DNA from: Treponema sp.
GTDB lineage: Bacteria > Spirochaetota > Spirochaetia > Treponematales > Treponemataceae
Reading direction: 5' to 3'
DNA: 64,000 bases
NCBI GenBank assembly: GCA_016293915.1
Contig: JAEDCY010000002.1
Coordinates: forward strand, 62,001 to 126,000
This document shows positions 51,520-59,741 of the stretch, piece by piece. Both the position numbers and the translations under genes were made by a program. Below the pieces are notes generated by a model. It was not told the DNA's origin, did no database searches, and was given only the letters and a program-made list of their open reading frames with translations. The stretch's first letter is position 1, and every line of letters begins with the position of its first letter.

Positions 51520-53139
51520 GAATTCAACAAAGAGCGGGCCTGCATTGTTTGGGCGGCTCTTAAACTCCGGATGGAACTGAACGCCTACGTGGAATTGTCC
51601 GGCAACTTCTACAGCTTCTACGAGAGTGCCGTCAGGACTGGTTCCGCTTATGGTGAGTCCAGCCTCCTGCATCTGGGTACGGAAGTCGTTGTTGAACTCG
51701 TAACGGTGGCGGTGGCGCTCGGTGATTACTAAGCAATCGTCGTTAGATTCTGAAACGAGTTCCGCATGACAACTTGTATATGCTTTTTCTAATATACTTC
51801 CCGGAGTCACTTTACACGGGTAACTTCCCAGTCTCATAGTTCCACCTTTTATTACACCCTCTTGATTTTTCATCAGGTCGATAACCGGGTGCTCGCACAT
51901 TTCGTCGAACTCTCTGCTGTTTGCATCTGCGTAACCGAGAACGGAGCGGGCAAACTCAATTACTGCAATCTGCATTCCAAGACAGATTCCAAAATATGGC
52001 AGTTTGTGTGTGCGGGCATAGTGGCATGCAGAAACCATTCCTTCAACACCGCGGTGACCAAAGCCTCCAGGAAGAATAATACCTGAACAGTCTGCAAAAA
52101 TCTCTGGGGCAGTTTTATCTGTTACACTATCGGAATCCACCCATTTGATTTTGATGTTTTTTCCAACAACAAAACTTGCATGGTTCAGTGATTCTACGAT
52201 ACTTAAATATGAGTCGTGCAGCTTTACGTATTTTCCAACCAGTGCAACCTGAATCTCTCCCTGGCGGGCATGAATTGTTTCTACCATTTTTGACCAGGCT
52301 GCAAGTTCAGGATAGTGCTGATTTCCTTCGGCGCAATCAAGGCCCAGGTCGCGGCAAACAACGCCGTCCATATTCTGGGCGTGCAGCATGAGAGGCACTT
52401 CATAAAGGCTCTTACAGGTTGTATTGTTGATTACGCAGTCTTCTCCAACGTTACAAAAGAGGCTGATTTTTCTGCGGATATCTAGAGGGATTTCTTCGTC
52501 GCAGCGGGCAACAATAATATCCGGGTGAATACCAACAGCCATAAGTTCCTTTACAGAGTGCTGGGTTGGCTTAGATTTAAACTCATCCGAACCGCTGATG
52601 TAGGGCACAAGACAAACGTGAATAAAAAGACAGTTGCGGCGCCCAACTTCCAGGGCCAGCTGGCGGATTGCTTCGAGGAAGGGCTGACTTTCGATATCAC
52701 CGATAGTACCGCCAACTTCTACAATGCTTACGTCGGCTCCGCTAACTTCGGCATTTTTCAAAATAAAATCTTTGATTTCATTTGTTACGTGAGGAATAAT
52801 CTGTACGGTCTGACCAAGATATTCTCCCTGGCGTTCCTTGTTGAGGACGTTCCAGTAAACACGGCCACTGGTCATGTTGGAATACTTTGTAAGATTTTCG
52901 TCGATAAAGCGCTCGTAGTGGCCGAGGTCCAGATCTGTTTCGGCACCGTCTTCTGTTACAAAAACTTCGCCGTGCTGGAAGGGGCTCATTGTTCCCGGGT
53001 CTACGTTCATGTATGGGTCAAGCTTCTGACTGGCAATTTTGAGGCCACGGCATTTTAAGAGTCGGCCAAGTGAGGCAGCGGTAATTCCTTTTCCAAGTCC
53101 TGAGACAACTCCGCCGGTTACAAAAATAAATTTACTCAT
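51499..53139 (-). CDS. pyrG: CTP synthase
   Basis: 546 aa. N-terminal synthetase: FVTGGVVSGLGKGITAAS (P-loop), LDPYMNVDPGTMSPFQHGEVFVT. C-terminal class I glutaminase: PYFGICLGMQ (Cys nucleophile), HVGVQFHPEFKS (His-x-Glu). UTP, Gln and ATP to CTP. Residues about 457-465 (CHAELVSESND) are a family D insertion near the glutaminase end. Its ATG overlaps the end of carB2 by 8 nt with an SD (GGGAGG) inside carB2, so the two are coupled. Confidence 0.97.
   Translation of the reverse strand: MSKFIFVTGGVVSGLGKGITAASLGRLLKCRGLKIASQKLDPYMNVDPGTMSPFQHGEVFVTEDGAETDLDLGHYERFIDENLTKYSNMTSGRVYWNVLNKERQGEYLGQTVQIIPHVTNEIKDFILKNAEVSGADVSIVEVGGTIGDIESQPFLEAIRQLALEVGRRNCLFIHVCLVPYISGSDEFKSKPTQHSVKELMAVGIHPDIIVARCDEEIPLDIRRKISLFCNVGEDCVINNTTCKSLYEVPLMLHAQNMDGVVCRDLGLDCAEGNQHYPELAAWSKMVETIHARQGEIQVALVGKYVKLHDSYLSIVESLNHASFVVGKNIKIKWVDSDSVTDKTAPEIFADCSGIILPGGFGHRGVEGMVSACHYARTHKLPYFGICLGMQIAVIEFARSVLGYADANSREFDEMCEHPVIDLMKNQEGVIKGGTMRLGSYPCKVTPGSILEKAYTSCHAELVSESNDDCLVITERHRHRYEFNNDFRTQMQEAGLTISGTSPDGTLVEAVEVAGQFHVGVQFHPEFKSRPNNAGPLFVEFLKACNG
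51745..51770 (-). repeat. in-frame family D repeat in pyrG
   Basis: GTCATGCGGAACTCGTTTCAGAAT-type copy; encodes CHAELVSES, the same frame as in AsnB. Confidence 0.85.
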
Positions 53140-54898
53140 ATTTTCCTCCCATAAAATCTGAATTGATATCTACAAGACTTAAGTTATCCAGTGTGTAGTC
53201 ACTGGCAAGACAATCTGCAAGAATGTTAGCAGTATCTAACGCAGTAAGGCAGTCAATGTCTCTTTCTACGGCAAGGCGACGGAGTTTTACACTTTCGGCC
53301 ACCGGGTCGCGGCCCTTTGCAGAGGTTGAAATTACGTAGGCAACCTTGCCGCTTTCAAGCAGTGTCATTACGTTGTTATTGTAATCTTCGTGAACCTTTG
53401 CTACGTGTGTAACTTCCATGCCGCTGCGTTCGATTGTGGCAGCGTTACCGGTGGTTGCGTAGAGGGTAAAGCCGAGGTCGTAGAACTTACGGGCCAGGGC
53501 AGGGAGCTCCGGAAGGTCGCTCTGGCGGACAGAGAAGAGGACTCCGGGGTGCGTTGTACGTTCGCTTTCGCTCACTGTCGAGTTTGCTTCGCAAACTCGC
53601 GGGGAACTTTGTGGGGTCTTAGGGGCGTCGCCCCTAGGAGAAGGGGTAGCGGAAGCCCCGGTAGCAAGCGTTAGCTTGCGGAAGGAGGCTGGAGCGTGGG
53701 GAAGGCCTTCCCCTCCCTCTGGCTTAATCATCTTCCAGCCGGCGGCAACCATGCCCTTGTACAAGGCTTCCTCGCGGGTGCTGGCAATTCCGAGAACTTC
53801 ACCTGTAGATTTCATTTCAGGTCCCAGGTGTGTATCGACATCCATAAGTTTTTCAAAACTGAAAACAGGAACTTTTACAGCAAAATAATCTGGCTTTCTG
53901 TATAGGCCGGTGCCGTAACCGAGATCTCTAACTTTTTCTCCAAGCATGGCACGGGTTGCAAGGTCTATCATAGGAACTCCGCTGACTTTACTCAAATATG
54001 GAACTGTACGGCTTGAACGAGGATTTGCCTCGATAATGTAAAGATCGCTGCCGCTGCCGTTGTCGTAAATCAGATACTGAATATTTACAAGTCCTTTAGT
54101 GCCAAGAGCGAGGGCCAGGTCTGTAGACTGACGGATAATTTTTTCTTCAATTTCTTTTGTAAACTGACCTGGGTAAACTGCAATTGAGTCGCCGGAATGT
54201 ATACCTGTTCGTTCAACGTGTTCCATAATGCCGGGAATAAGAACTTCTTCTCCGTCGCAGATACAGTCAACTTCCAGTTCTTTTCCTTCCATGTATTTAT
54301 CAATAAGAACTGGATTTTCAATTCCCTGGCGCAGAATGATTTTCATGTATTCTTTTACATCTGCACTGTTACGGGCAATAATCATGTTCTGGCCACCCAG
54401 TACATAACTTGGGCGCATAAGTACCGGATAAGTGATTTTTTCTGCTGCTTCGAGTGCTTCTACTTCTGTAAAAACAGTAAGTCCTTTTGGGCGTTTGATG
54501 TTAAGACGGTCGCAGAGTTCTTCAAAACGTTCGCGATCTTCGGCAAGGTCAATGGCATCTGCACTTGTTCCCAGAATGCGGATTCCCTGGCTGTTAAGGA
54601 ATTTTGCAAGTTTGATGGCAGTTCCTCCACCAAAAGCAACAACAACGCCGTAAGGTTTTTCAACGGAGAGAACATTCATAATATCTGCTGGAGTGAGTGG
54701 TTCAAAGTAAAGGCGGTCTGCAGTATCAAAGTCGGTGCTGACAGTCTCCGGGTTATTATTTACAATCGCAACTTTGTAGCCAAGTTTTTTAAGGGCACGT
54801 ACACACTGAACACTGGCATAATCAAACTCAATTCCCTGACCAATTCTGATTGGACCTGAACCGAGAACTACGATTGTTCCTTTTGATTCTTCTGACAT
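53132..54898 (-). CDS. carB2: carbamoyl-phosphate synthase large subunit, C-terminal half
   Basis: 588 aa from the ATG at 54896-54898 (GAGG 6 nt upstream). Starts exactly at the second synthetase half: VVLGSGPIRIGQGIEFDYASVQC, VNNNPETVSTDFDTADRLYFEP, ATP-grasp LMRPSYVLGGQNMIIA, IEANPRSSRTVPYLSK, then the methylglyoxal-synthase-like allosteric domain (LYATTGNAATI, AYVISTSAKGRDP). This half normally phosphorylates carbamate. The other half is encoded 3 kb away (58010-59698). Residues about 395-441 are a family B insertion plus a GTTTGC hairpin, at the ATP-grasp/allosteric boundary. Operon carB2-pyrG. Confidence 0.93.
   Translation of the reverse strand: MSEESKGTIVVLGSGPIRIGQGIEFDYASVQCVRALKKLGYKVAIVNNNPETVSTDFDTADRLYFEPLTPADIMNVLSVEKPYGVVVAFGGGTAIKLAKFLNSQGIRILGTSADAIDLAEDRERFEELCDRLNIKRPKGLTVFTEVEALEAAEKITYPVLMRPSYVLGGQNMIIARNSADVKEYMKIILRQGIENPVLIDKYMEGKELEVDCICDGEEVLIPGIMEHVERTGIHSGDSIAVYPGQFTKEIEEKIIRQSTDLALALGTKGLVNIQYLIYDNGSGSDLYIIEANPRSSRTVPYLSKVSGVPMIDLATRAMLGEKVRDLGYGTGLYRKPDYFAVKVPVFSFEKLMDVDTHLGPEMKSTGEVLGIASTREEALYKGMVAAGWKMIKPEGGEGLPHAPASFRKLTLATGASATPSPRGDAPKTPQSSPRVCEANSTVSESERTTHPGVLFSVRQSDLPELPALARKFYDLGFTLYATTGNAATIERSGMEVTHVAKVHEDYNNNVMTLLESGKVAYVISTSAKGRDPVAESVKLRRLAVERDIDCLTALDTANILADCLASDYTLDNLSLVDINSDFMGGKYE
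53577..53716 (-). repeat. in-frame family B repeat plus GTTTGC hairpin in carB2
   Basis: Gene-sense peptide GGEGLPHAPASF...ATPSPRGDAPKT, then SPRVCEANSTVSE from a GAGTTTGCttcGCAAACTC palindrome. The matching frame is used in CarA. Confidence 0.85.
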
Positions 54899-54914
54899 CT
54901 TTTTCCTCAAAAAC

Positions 54915-54955
54915 AAAAAAAGGCGACAATTTCCCTAGGGAAATTGTCGCCTTTG
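54915..54955 (-). promoter_or_regulatory. leader terminator-SD module of carB2
   Basis: Minus strand: AAAGGCGACAATTTCCC / GGGAAATTGTCGCCTTTTTTT, 17-bp perfect arms with a 2-nt loop, then the SD. The upstream gene is divergent (csoR), so this cannot be another gene's terminator. Confidence 0.75.
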
Positions 54956-54963
54956 ACCATTAA

Positions 54964-54997
54964 ATAATAGCACTTTTTGCAGACTATGAAAAGTGCT
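54964..54997 (-). promoter_or_regulatory. carB2 promoter with inverted repeat
   Basis: TTTTCA, 17 nt, TATTAT on the minus strand; AGCACTTTT...AAAAGTGCT palindrome spans it and may be an operator. Confidence 0.5.
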
Positions 54998-55049
54998 TTT
55001 ACCTTTGATTGTAGAAAAAAAAGGATATAAGGTTTTGATGTATAAGTTA

Positions 55050-55106
55050 TTGACAAATACCCCGATAGGGTATATTTTGAAATTGCAAAATACCCTAGGT
55101 GGGTAT
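55050..55106 (+). promoter_or_regulatory. csoR promoter with two CsoR-type operators
   Basis: TTGACA, 17 nt, TATTTT. ATACCCCGATAGGGTAT (55057-55073) fills the spacer and ATACCC-TAGGT-GGGTAT (55090-55106) lies just downstream. Both fit the known ATACCC/GGGTAT CsoR box; copper-free CsoR should block the promoter. Confidence 0.85.
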
Positions 55107-55121
55107 AGGCAAGAGGTGAAA

Positions 55122-55427
55122 ATGGCAGAACTTTGTCCTCATTGTTCAGGAAAGCACAAAGAAAGGAAAGACTCAGAATATAAAGATTTGATGAACAGAT
55201 TAAAACGAATCGAAGGTCAGGTTCGCGGAGTTGAAGGTATGCTGGAAGCAGATGCATATTGCACTGATATTCTTATTCAGGTTTCTGCAATATCAAGTGC
55301 CTTGAAAAGTTTTAATAAGGTATTACTTGCTAATCATATGAAAACCTGTGTTGCCGAAGGAATCAGAAAAGGTGACGACTCTGTTATAGATGAATTTGTT
55401 CTTACATTACAAAAACTTATGAAGTAA
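55122..55427 (+). CDS. csoR: copper-sensing transcriptional repressor CsoR
   Basis: 101 aa from the ATG at 55122 (GAGGTGA); an upstream in-frame extension covers the operators. CsoR/RcnR fold: MNRLKRIEGQVRGVEGMLE, then copper ligands C in AYCTDILIQ, H and C in NHMKTCV (Cys-His-Cys, the Cu(I) set). The N-terminal CPHCSGKH is a small extra metal-binding extension. Binds the adjacent operators and is inactivated by Cu(I). Precedes copA by 18 nt. Confidence 0.94.
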   Translation: MAELCPHCSGKHKERKDSEYKDLMNRLKRIEGQVRGVEGMLEADAYCTDILIQVSAISSALKSFNKVLLANHMKTCVAEGIRKGDDSVIDEFVLTLQKLMK

Positions 55428-55445
55428 CTTTTTAGAGGAATGATT

Positions 55446-58013
55446 ATGGAACAATATAATGTTACAGGAATGAGTTGTGCAGCCTGTGCTGCCCGTGTTG
55501 AAAAAGCAGTAAATTCTGTTGATGGAGTAAAAAGCTGCGCTGTAAGTCTTCTTACAAATTCAATGAGTGTAGAAGGTAATGTAGCTCCTGAAGAAATCAT
55601 AAAAGCTGTTGAAAAAGCAGGTTATGGTGTAAGCCTGAAAAAGTCTTCTGGTAATGAAAAATCTCATGGTGGAAGACAGTCTTATGAAGATGAACTAAAA
55701 GATACTGAAACTCCAAAAATGAAAAAAAGGCTTATAGCATCAATTATTTTTTTAATTCCTTTGATGTATGTTTCTATGGGGCATATGATGTGGAAGTGGC
55801 CGATACCTGATTTTTTCAATGGAAATCATCTTGCTATGGGGCTTTATGAACTTTTGCTTTCAGCTTTTGTAATGATAATAAATCAAAAGTTTTTTATAAA
55901 TGGATTTAAAGGATTGATTCATCGGGCTCCTAATATGGATTCTCTTGTAGCTCTTGGTTCAGGTGCATCTTTTATCTACAGCGTGTTTGCACTTTTTGCT
56001 ATGAGTAAAGCGATTATAGATGGAAACTCTGAAAAAATCATGTATTACATGAATCAGTTTTATTTTGAATCAGCAGCAATGATTCTTACTTTGATTACAG
56101 TTGGAAAAATGCTGGAAGCAAAATCAAAAGGTAAAACTACAGATGCACTAAAAGCTTTGATGAAGATGGCTCCAAAAACAGCAGTTATTGTTGAGGGGAG
56201 CGGAGTTGATAAGATTGAAAAAACAGTTCCAGTAGAGCAAGTAAAATCTGGAAATTATTTTGCAGTACGCCCGGGAGAAAGTATTCCGGTAGATGGAATT
56301 GTAATAGAAGGGGAAAGTGCCGTTAATGAAGCTGCCCTTACAGGTGAAAGTATTCCAGTAGAAAAACAGAAAGGAAGCAATGTTTCAGCTGCAACAATAA
56401 ATACATCTGGTTATCTTTTATGTGAAGCTACACGTGTAGGTGAAGATACAACTCTTGCTGGTATTATTCGTATGGTAAGTGATGCAGCTGCGACCAAAGC
56501 TCCTATTGCTAAAATTGCTGATAAGGTTTCAGGGATTTTTGTACCGGCTGTAATAAGTATTTCTCTTATAACTTTTATTGTATGGCTTCTTACAGGGCAA
56601 ACAATTGGTTATGCAGTTGCACGCGCTGTTTCTGTTCTTGTAATCAGTTGTCCTTGTGCACTTGGGCTTGCAACTCCGGTTGCAATAATGGTTGGAAACG
56701 GTATTGGCGCAAAATCAGGTATATTATTTAAAACTGCTGCTGCTCAGGAAATGGCAGGTAAGACGCAAATTGTTGTTCTTGATAAAACCGGAACTGTCAC
56801 AAGTGGAAATATGCAGGTAACAGATGTAATTCCTGCTGAGAATATAAATAAAGACGATTTGCTTGAAACGGCTTATACTCTTGAAGTAAAAAGTGAACAT
56901 CCGATTTCGAAAGCTATTGTCGAATACACTCAAAAAAATCATATAAAACTTATTGATACAAAAGATTTTGAAATTAAAGCCGGAAATGGATTACATGCAA
57001 AAATAAATGGGACAGACATTTATGGCGGAAATACAAATTACATTACTAAAGTATGCTCTGAAAAAAATATTCCGGTATCTGTCTTATCTGAAATTTCAAA
57101 ACTTGCAGGTCAGGGGAAGACTCCGGTTCTTTTTGCAAAGGAAAATTCAATTCTTGGAATTATTGCAGTTGCAGATACCATTAAAGAAGACTCTGCACAG
57201 GCTGTTTCTGAACTGAAAGATTTAGGCATTCATACAGTAATGCTTACAGGCGATAATGAAATAACTGCAGGTGAAATTGCTTCGCAAACTGGTGTAGATG
57301 AAGTTGTAGCTGGTGTATTACCAGATGGAAAAGAAGCGGTAATCAGAAAGCTGATGGAAAAAGGAAAAGTAACAATGGTAGGGGATGGTATAAATGATGC
57401 ACCTTCTCTTACCCGTGCAGATCTTGGAATTGCAATTGGTGCTGGTACTGATATTGCTATAGATGCTGCAGATATAGTTTTGATGAAGGGAAGTCTTCTG
57501 GATGTATCTGCCGCAATCAGACTTTCGCGTGCTGTAATCAAAAATATTCATGAAAATCTGTTCTGGGCATTTTTTTACAATGTAATTGGAATTCCACTGG
57601 CTGCCGGCTGTTATGTCTCTCTTTTTGGATGGACTTTGAATCCGATGTTTGGGGCTGCAGCAATGGGACTTTCCAGTTTCTGTGTAGTTACAAATGCCCT
57701 GCGGCTGAATTTTTTGAAAATCCACGATTACCGGCACGACAAAAAAGTAAAGCATCCCGTTACGGGAAAACTGATAAATAATGAAAATCAAAGCAAGGAG
57801 TTAATTATGAAAATTTCTGTAAAAGGTATGATGTGTGAACATTGCGAAATGCATGTAAAAAAGGCACTTGAAGCAGTTGATGGAATTGAGTCTGCAGCAG
57901 CTTCGCATAAGGATGCCCTTGTAACAATTGAAACTTCTAAAGCAGTTGATGAAAGCCTCATCAAAGCTGCTGTAGAAGATGCAGGTTACGAGTATGCAGG
58001 AATAATAGCTTAA
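55446..58013 (+). CDS. copA: Cu(I)-exporting P1B-type ATPase with two metal-binding domains
   Basis: 855 aa from the ATG at 55446 (AGAGGA). N-terminal HMA 1-66 (GMSCAACAARVE), eight membrane helices, actuator LTGESIPVEKQ, CPC at about 402-404 (ISCPCALGLATP), phosphorylation site D446 (DKTGTVTSG), GDGINDAPS, and FYN plus MGLSSFCVVTNALRLN, the Cu-ATPase ligands. A second HMA (788-855, VKGMMCEHCEMHVKKALE) is fused at the C-terminus and has its own SD and ATG (see next entry). The gene pair csoR-copA splits the two carB halves. It ends 4 nt into carB1, convergent. Confidence 0.96.
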   Translation: MEQYNVTGMSCAACAARVEKAVNSVDGVKSCAVSLLTNSMSVEGNVAPEEIIKAVEKAGYGVSLKKSSGNEKSHGGRQSYEDELKDTETPKMKKRLIASIIFLIPLMYVSMGHMMWKWPIPDFFNGNHLAMGLYELLLSAFVMIINQKFFINGFKGLIHRAPNMDSLVALGSGASFIYSVFALFAMSKAIIDGNSEKIMYYMNQFYFESAAMILTLITVGKMLEAKSKGKTTDALKALMKMAPKTAVIVEGSGVDKIEKTVPVEQVKSGNYFAVRPGESIPVDGIVIEGESAVNEAALTGESIPVEKQKGSNVSAATINTSGYLLCEATRVGEDTTLAGIIRMVSDAAATKAPIAKIADKVSGIFVPAVISISLITFIVWLLTGQTIGYAVARAVSVLVISCPCALGLATPVAIMVGNGIGAKSGILFKTAAAQEMAGKTQIVVLDKTGTVTSGNMQVTDVIPAENINKDDLLETAYTLEVKSEHPISKAIVEYTQKNHIKLIDTKDFEIKAGNGLHAKINGTDIYGGNTNYITKVCSEKNIPVSVLSEISKLAGQGKTPVLFAKENSILGIIAVADTIKEDSAQAVSELKDLGIHTVMLTGDNEITAGEIASQTGVDEVVAGVLPDGKEAVIRKLMEKGKVTMVGDGINDAPSLTRADLGIAIGAGTDIAIDAADIVLMKGSLLDVSAAIRLSRAVIKNIHENLFWAFFYNVIGIPLAAGCYVSLFGWTLNPMFGAAAMGLSSFCVVTNALRLNFLKIHDYRHDKKVKHPVTGKLINNENQSKELIMKISVKGMMCEHCEMHVKKALEAVDGIESAAASHKDALVTIETSKAVDESLIKAAVEDAGYEYAGIIA
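57807..58013 (+). CDS. internal start giving a free CopZ-like copper chaperone
   Basis: ATG at 57807 in frame within copA, preceded by AAGGAG with 7-nt spacing. Product 68 aa with GMMCEHC and the size of CopZ. E. coli makes a CopA-derived chaperone by frameshift; here a clean internal start is the sequence-level reason to expect one. Not proven. Confidence 0.5.
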   Translation: MKISVKGMMCEHCEMHVKKALEAVDGIESAAASHKDALVTIETSKAVDESLIKAAVEDAGYEYAGIIA

Positions 58014-59698
58014 ATATTTTCCTGCAAAAAAGCTTCAGCTTCATTGTCTCCGCCGGTTGTAGAGTAAAAGTATGGAGTTTCCGCATCAAACTCGCCGGCA
58101 CAGGTGTCAACCATTTTAAAAGAGCGCGGTGGGTAGAGAAGAGATGCTGAAACAAGTTCAGCATGACGAGTACTGTCACCCTGAACCTTCGCGGCACAGC
58201 CGCTCGGAGACTCGCTAAAAACAGTCCGCTGGACTGTTTTTTCACTGCTAACGCAGTGTCGCTCCCTATGTTTCAGGGTCTCTGCTTCCATTGTTACTAT
58301 ATTTACCAGCTTGTCCAAAAACCATTCATCAATCTTAGTTATGCTATGAATCTCTTCAACTGTCATGAGTTTTCGTTTAAGGGCCTGATAGATTGCAAAA
58401 ATTCTCTGGTCGGTGCACTGGGCAACCCGCTCGCGGATTTTTGCATCGCCTTCTTTTTCAAAAGCCGGCAGGTTCAAATCTTTTACGCCAACTTCAAGTC
58501 CGCGGGCTGCCTTCAAGATTGCCTCTTCAAAGTTCTGACCTATTGCCATAACTTCGCCGGTTGCCTTCATCTGAGTACCGAGCTTGCGGGATGCATAAAC
58601 AAATTTATCAAAAGGGAACTTCGGCATTTTTACAACTACGTAGTCAAGAACCGGTTCAAAGCAGGCCTTGGTTTTCTTTGTTACAAAGTTTGGAATCTCG
58701 TCCAGGGTAAAGCCTACAGCAATCAGAGCTGCTACCTTTGCAATAGGATATCCTGTTGCCTTAGAAGCCAGAGCAGACGAGCGGGAAACGCGAGGGTTTA
58801 CTTCGATTACCGCATATTCAAACGAATCCGGATTCAGGGCAAACTGACAGTTACAACCACCTTCAATTTCGAGGGCGGAAATTATGTTGAGGGCTGCAGA
58901 GCGCAGCATCTGATATTCTTTATCTGCAAGTGTTACCGTTGGAGCAATTACAATTGAGTCTCCAGTATGAACACCGACCGGGTCAAAGTTTTCCATTGAA
59001 CAGATTGTGATTACGTTTCCGGTTGAATCACGCATTACTTCAAACTCAACTTCCTTCCAGCCGGAAATACATTTTTCTACAAGAATCTGATGAATAGGCG
59101 AGCGGTGAAGTCCGTTGTGAGCAATTTCGTCTAACTCACGTTCGTTAGTTACAATTCCGCCGCCGGTACCGCCAAGGGTAAAGGCCGGGCGGATAATTGC
59201 TGGAAAGCCGATTTCGTTGTGAATGAAGTCTGCAGCGTCCTCGTAAGTTGTAACTACCTTTGAAGGGATACAAGGCTCGCCGATTGCTTCCATAGTGTCC
59301 TTAAACATCTGGCGGTCTTCTGCCTTGTCGATTGTTTCAGGGCGGGCACCAAGCAGCTGAACATTGTGTGAGGCGAGGAAGCCTGATTTTGCAAGCTCCA
59401 TGCTGAGTGTGAGACCTGTCTGACCGCCCAAAGTTGAAAGCAGGCTGTCCGGTTTTTCTTTTTCGATTATTCTTTCAAGTGTTCGCAGTGTAAGTGGTTC
59501 AAGGTAGATTTCATCTGCCATATAATGGTCTGTCATCAATGTAGCAGGGTTTGAGTTTACAAGACAAACTTCAAGACCAAGAGATTTAAGGGCTTTGCAG
59601 GCCTGGTTACCGGCGTAGTCAAATTCTGCCGCCTGTCCGATGATGATTGGTCCTGAGCCGATTACCATTACTTTGTGGATATTCTTATTTAGTGGCAT
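58010..59698 (-). CDS. carB1: carbamoyl-phosphate synthase large subunit, N-terminal half
   Basis: 562 aa. First synthetase half: VIGSGPIIIGQAAEFDYAGNQACKAL, VNSNPATLMTDHYMADEIYLEP, ATP-grasp IIRPAFTLGGTGGGIV, VEKCISGWKEVEFEVMRD, IEVNPRVSRSSALASKATGYPIAKVAALIAVG, then the oligomerisation domain ending FKMVDTCAGEFDAETPYFYST. This half makes carboxyphosphate and carbamate. The break with carB2 falls exactly between the two halves. Residues about 473-519 are an E+D repeat insertion in the oligomerisation domain. It follows carA by 20 nt. Confidence 0.95.
   Translation of the reverse strand: MPLNKNIHKVMVIGSGPIIIGQAAEFDYAGNQACKALKSLGLEVCLVNSNPATLMTDHYMADEIYLEPLTLRTLERIIEKEKPDSLLSTLGGQTGLTLSMELAKSGFLASHNVQLLGARPETIDKAEDRQMFKDTMEAIGEPCIPSKVVTTYEDAADFIHNEIGFPAIIRPAFTLGGTGGGIVTNERELDEIAHNGLHRSPIHQILVEKCISGWKEVEFEVMRDSTGNVITICSMENFDPVGVHTGDSIVIAPTVTLADKEYQMLRSAALNIISALEIEGGCNCQFALNPDSFEYAVIEVNPRVSRSSALASKATGYPIAKVAALIAVGFTLDEIPNFVTKKTKACFEPVLDYVVVKMPKFPFDKFVYASRKLGTQMKATGEVMAIGQNFEEAILKAARGLEVGVKDLNLPAFEKEGDAKIRERVAQCTDQRIFAIYQALKRKLMTVEEIHSITKIDEWFLDKLVNIVTMEAETLKHRERHCVSSEKTVQRTVFSESPSGCAAKVQGDSTRHAELVSASLLYPPRSFKMVDTCAGEFDAETPYFYSTTGGDNEAEAFLQENI
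58142..58281 (-). repeat. in-frame E+D repeats in carB1
   Basis: Gene-sense peptide HRERHCVSSEKTV...FSESPSGCAAK, then HAELVSAS. Shares the RER...SESPS pattern with the rRNA methyltransferase insertion. Confidence 0.9.
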
Positions 59699-59716
59699 AG
59701 CAGTTTATTTCTCCTT

Positions 59717-59741
59717 GTCATTCTGAACTTGTTTCAGAATC
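59717..59741. repeat. family D repeat that supplies the carA stop
   Basis: The palindrome overlaps the carA end and encodes its last residues DSETSSE and the stop codon TGA. Confidence 0.85.

Noticed and set aside
53390..53674. Plus-strand open frames in carB2
   Set aside because: Shadow frames created by the GC-rich family B repeat.
54915..54955. Simple terminator for an upstream gene
   Set aside because: The upstream gene csoR is divergent; the hairpin can only act on carB2 transcripts.
55122..58013. Recently acquired resistance island with transposon ends around csoR-copA
   Set aside because: No integrase, transposase or flanking inverted repeats seen; only the position between carB halves hints at insertion.
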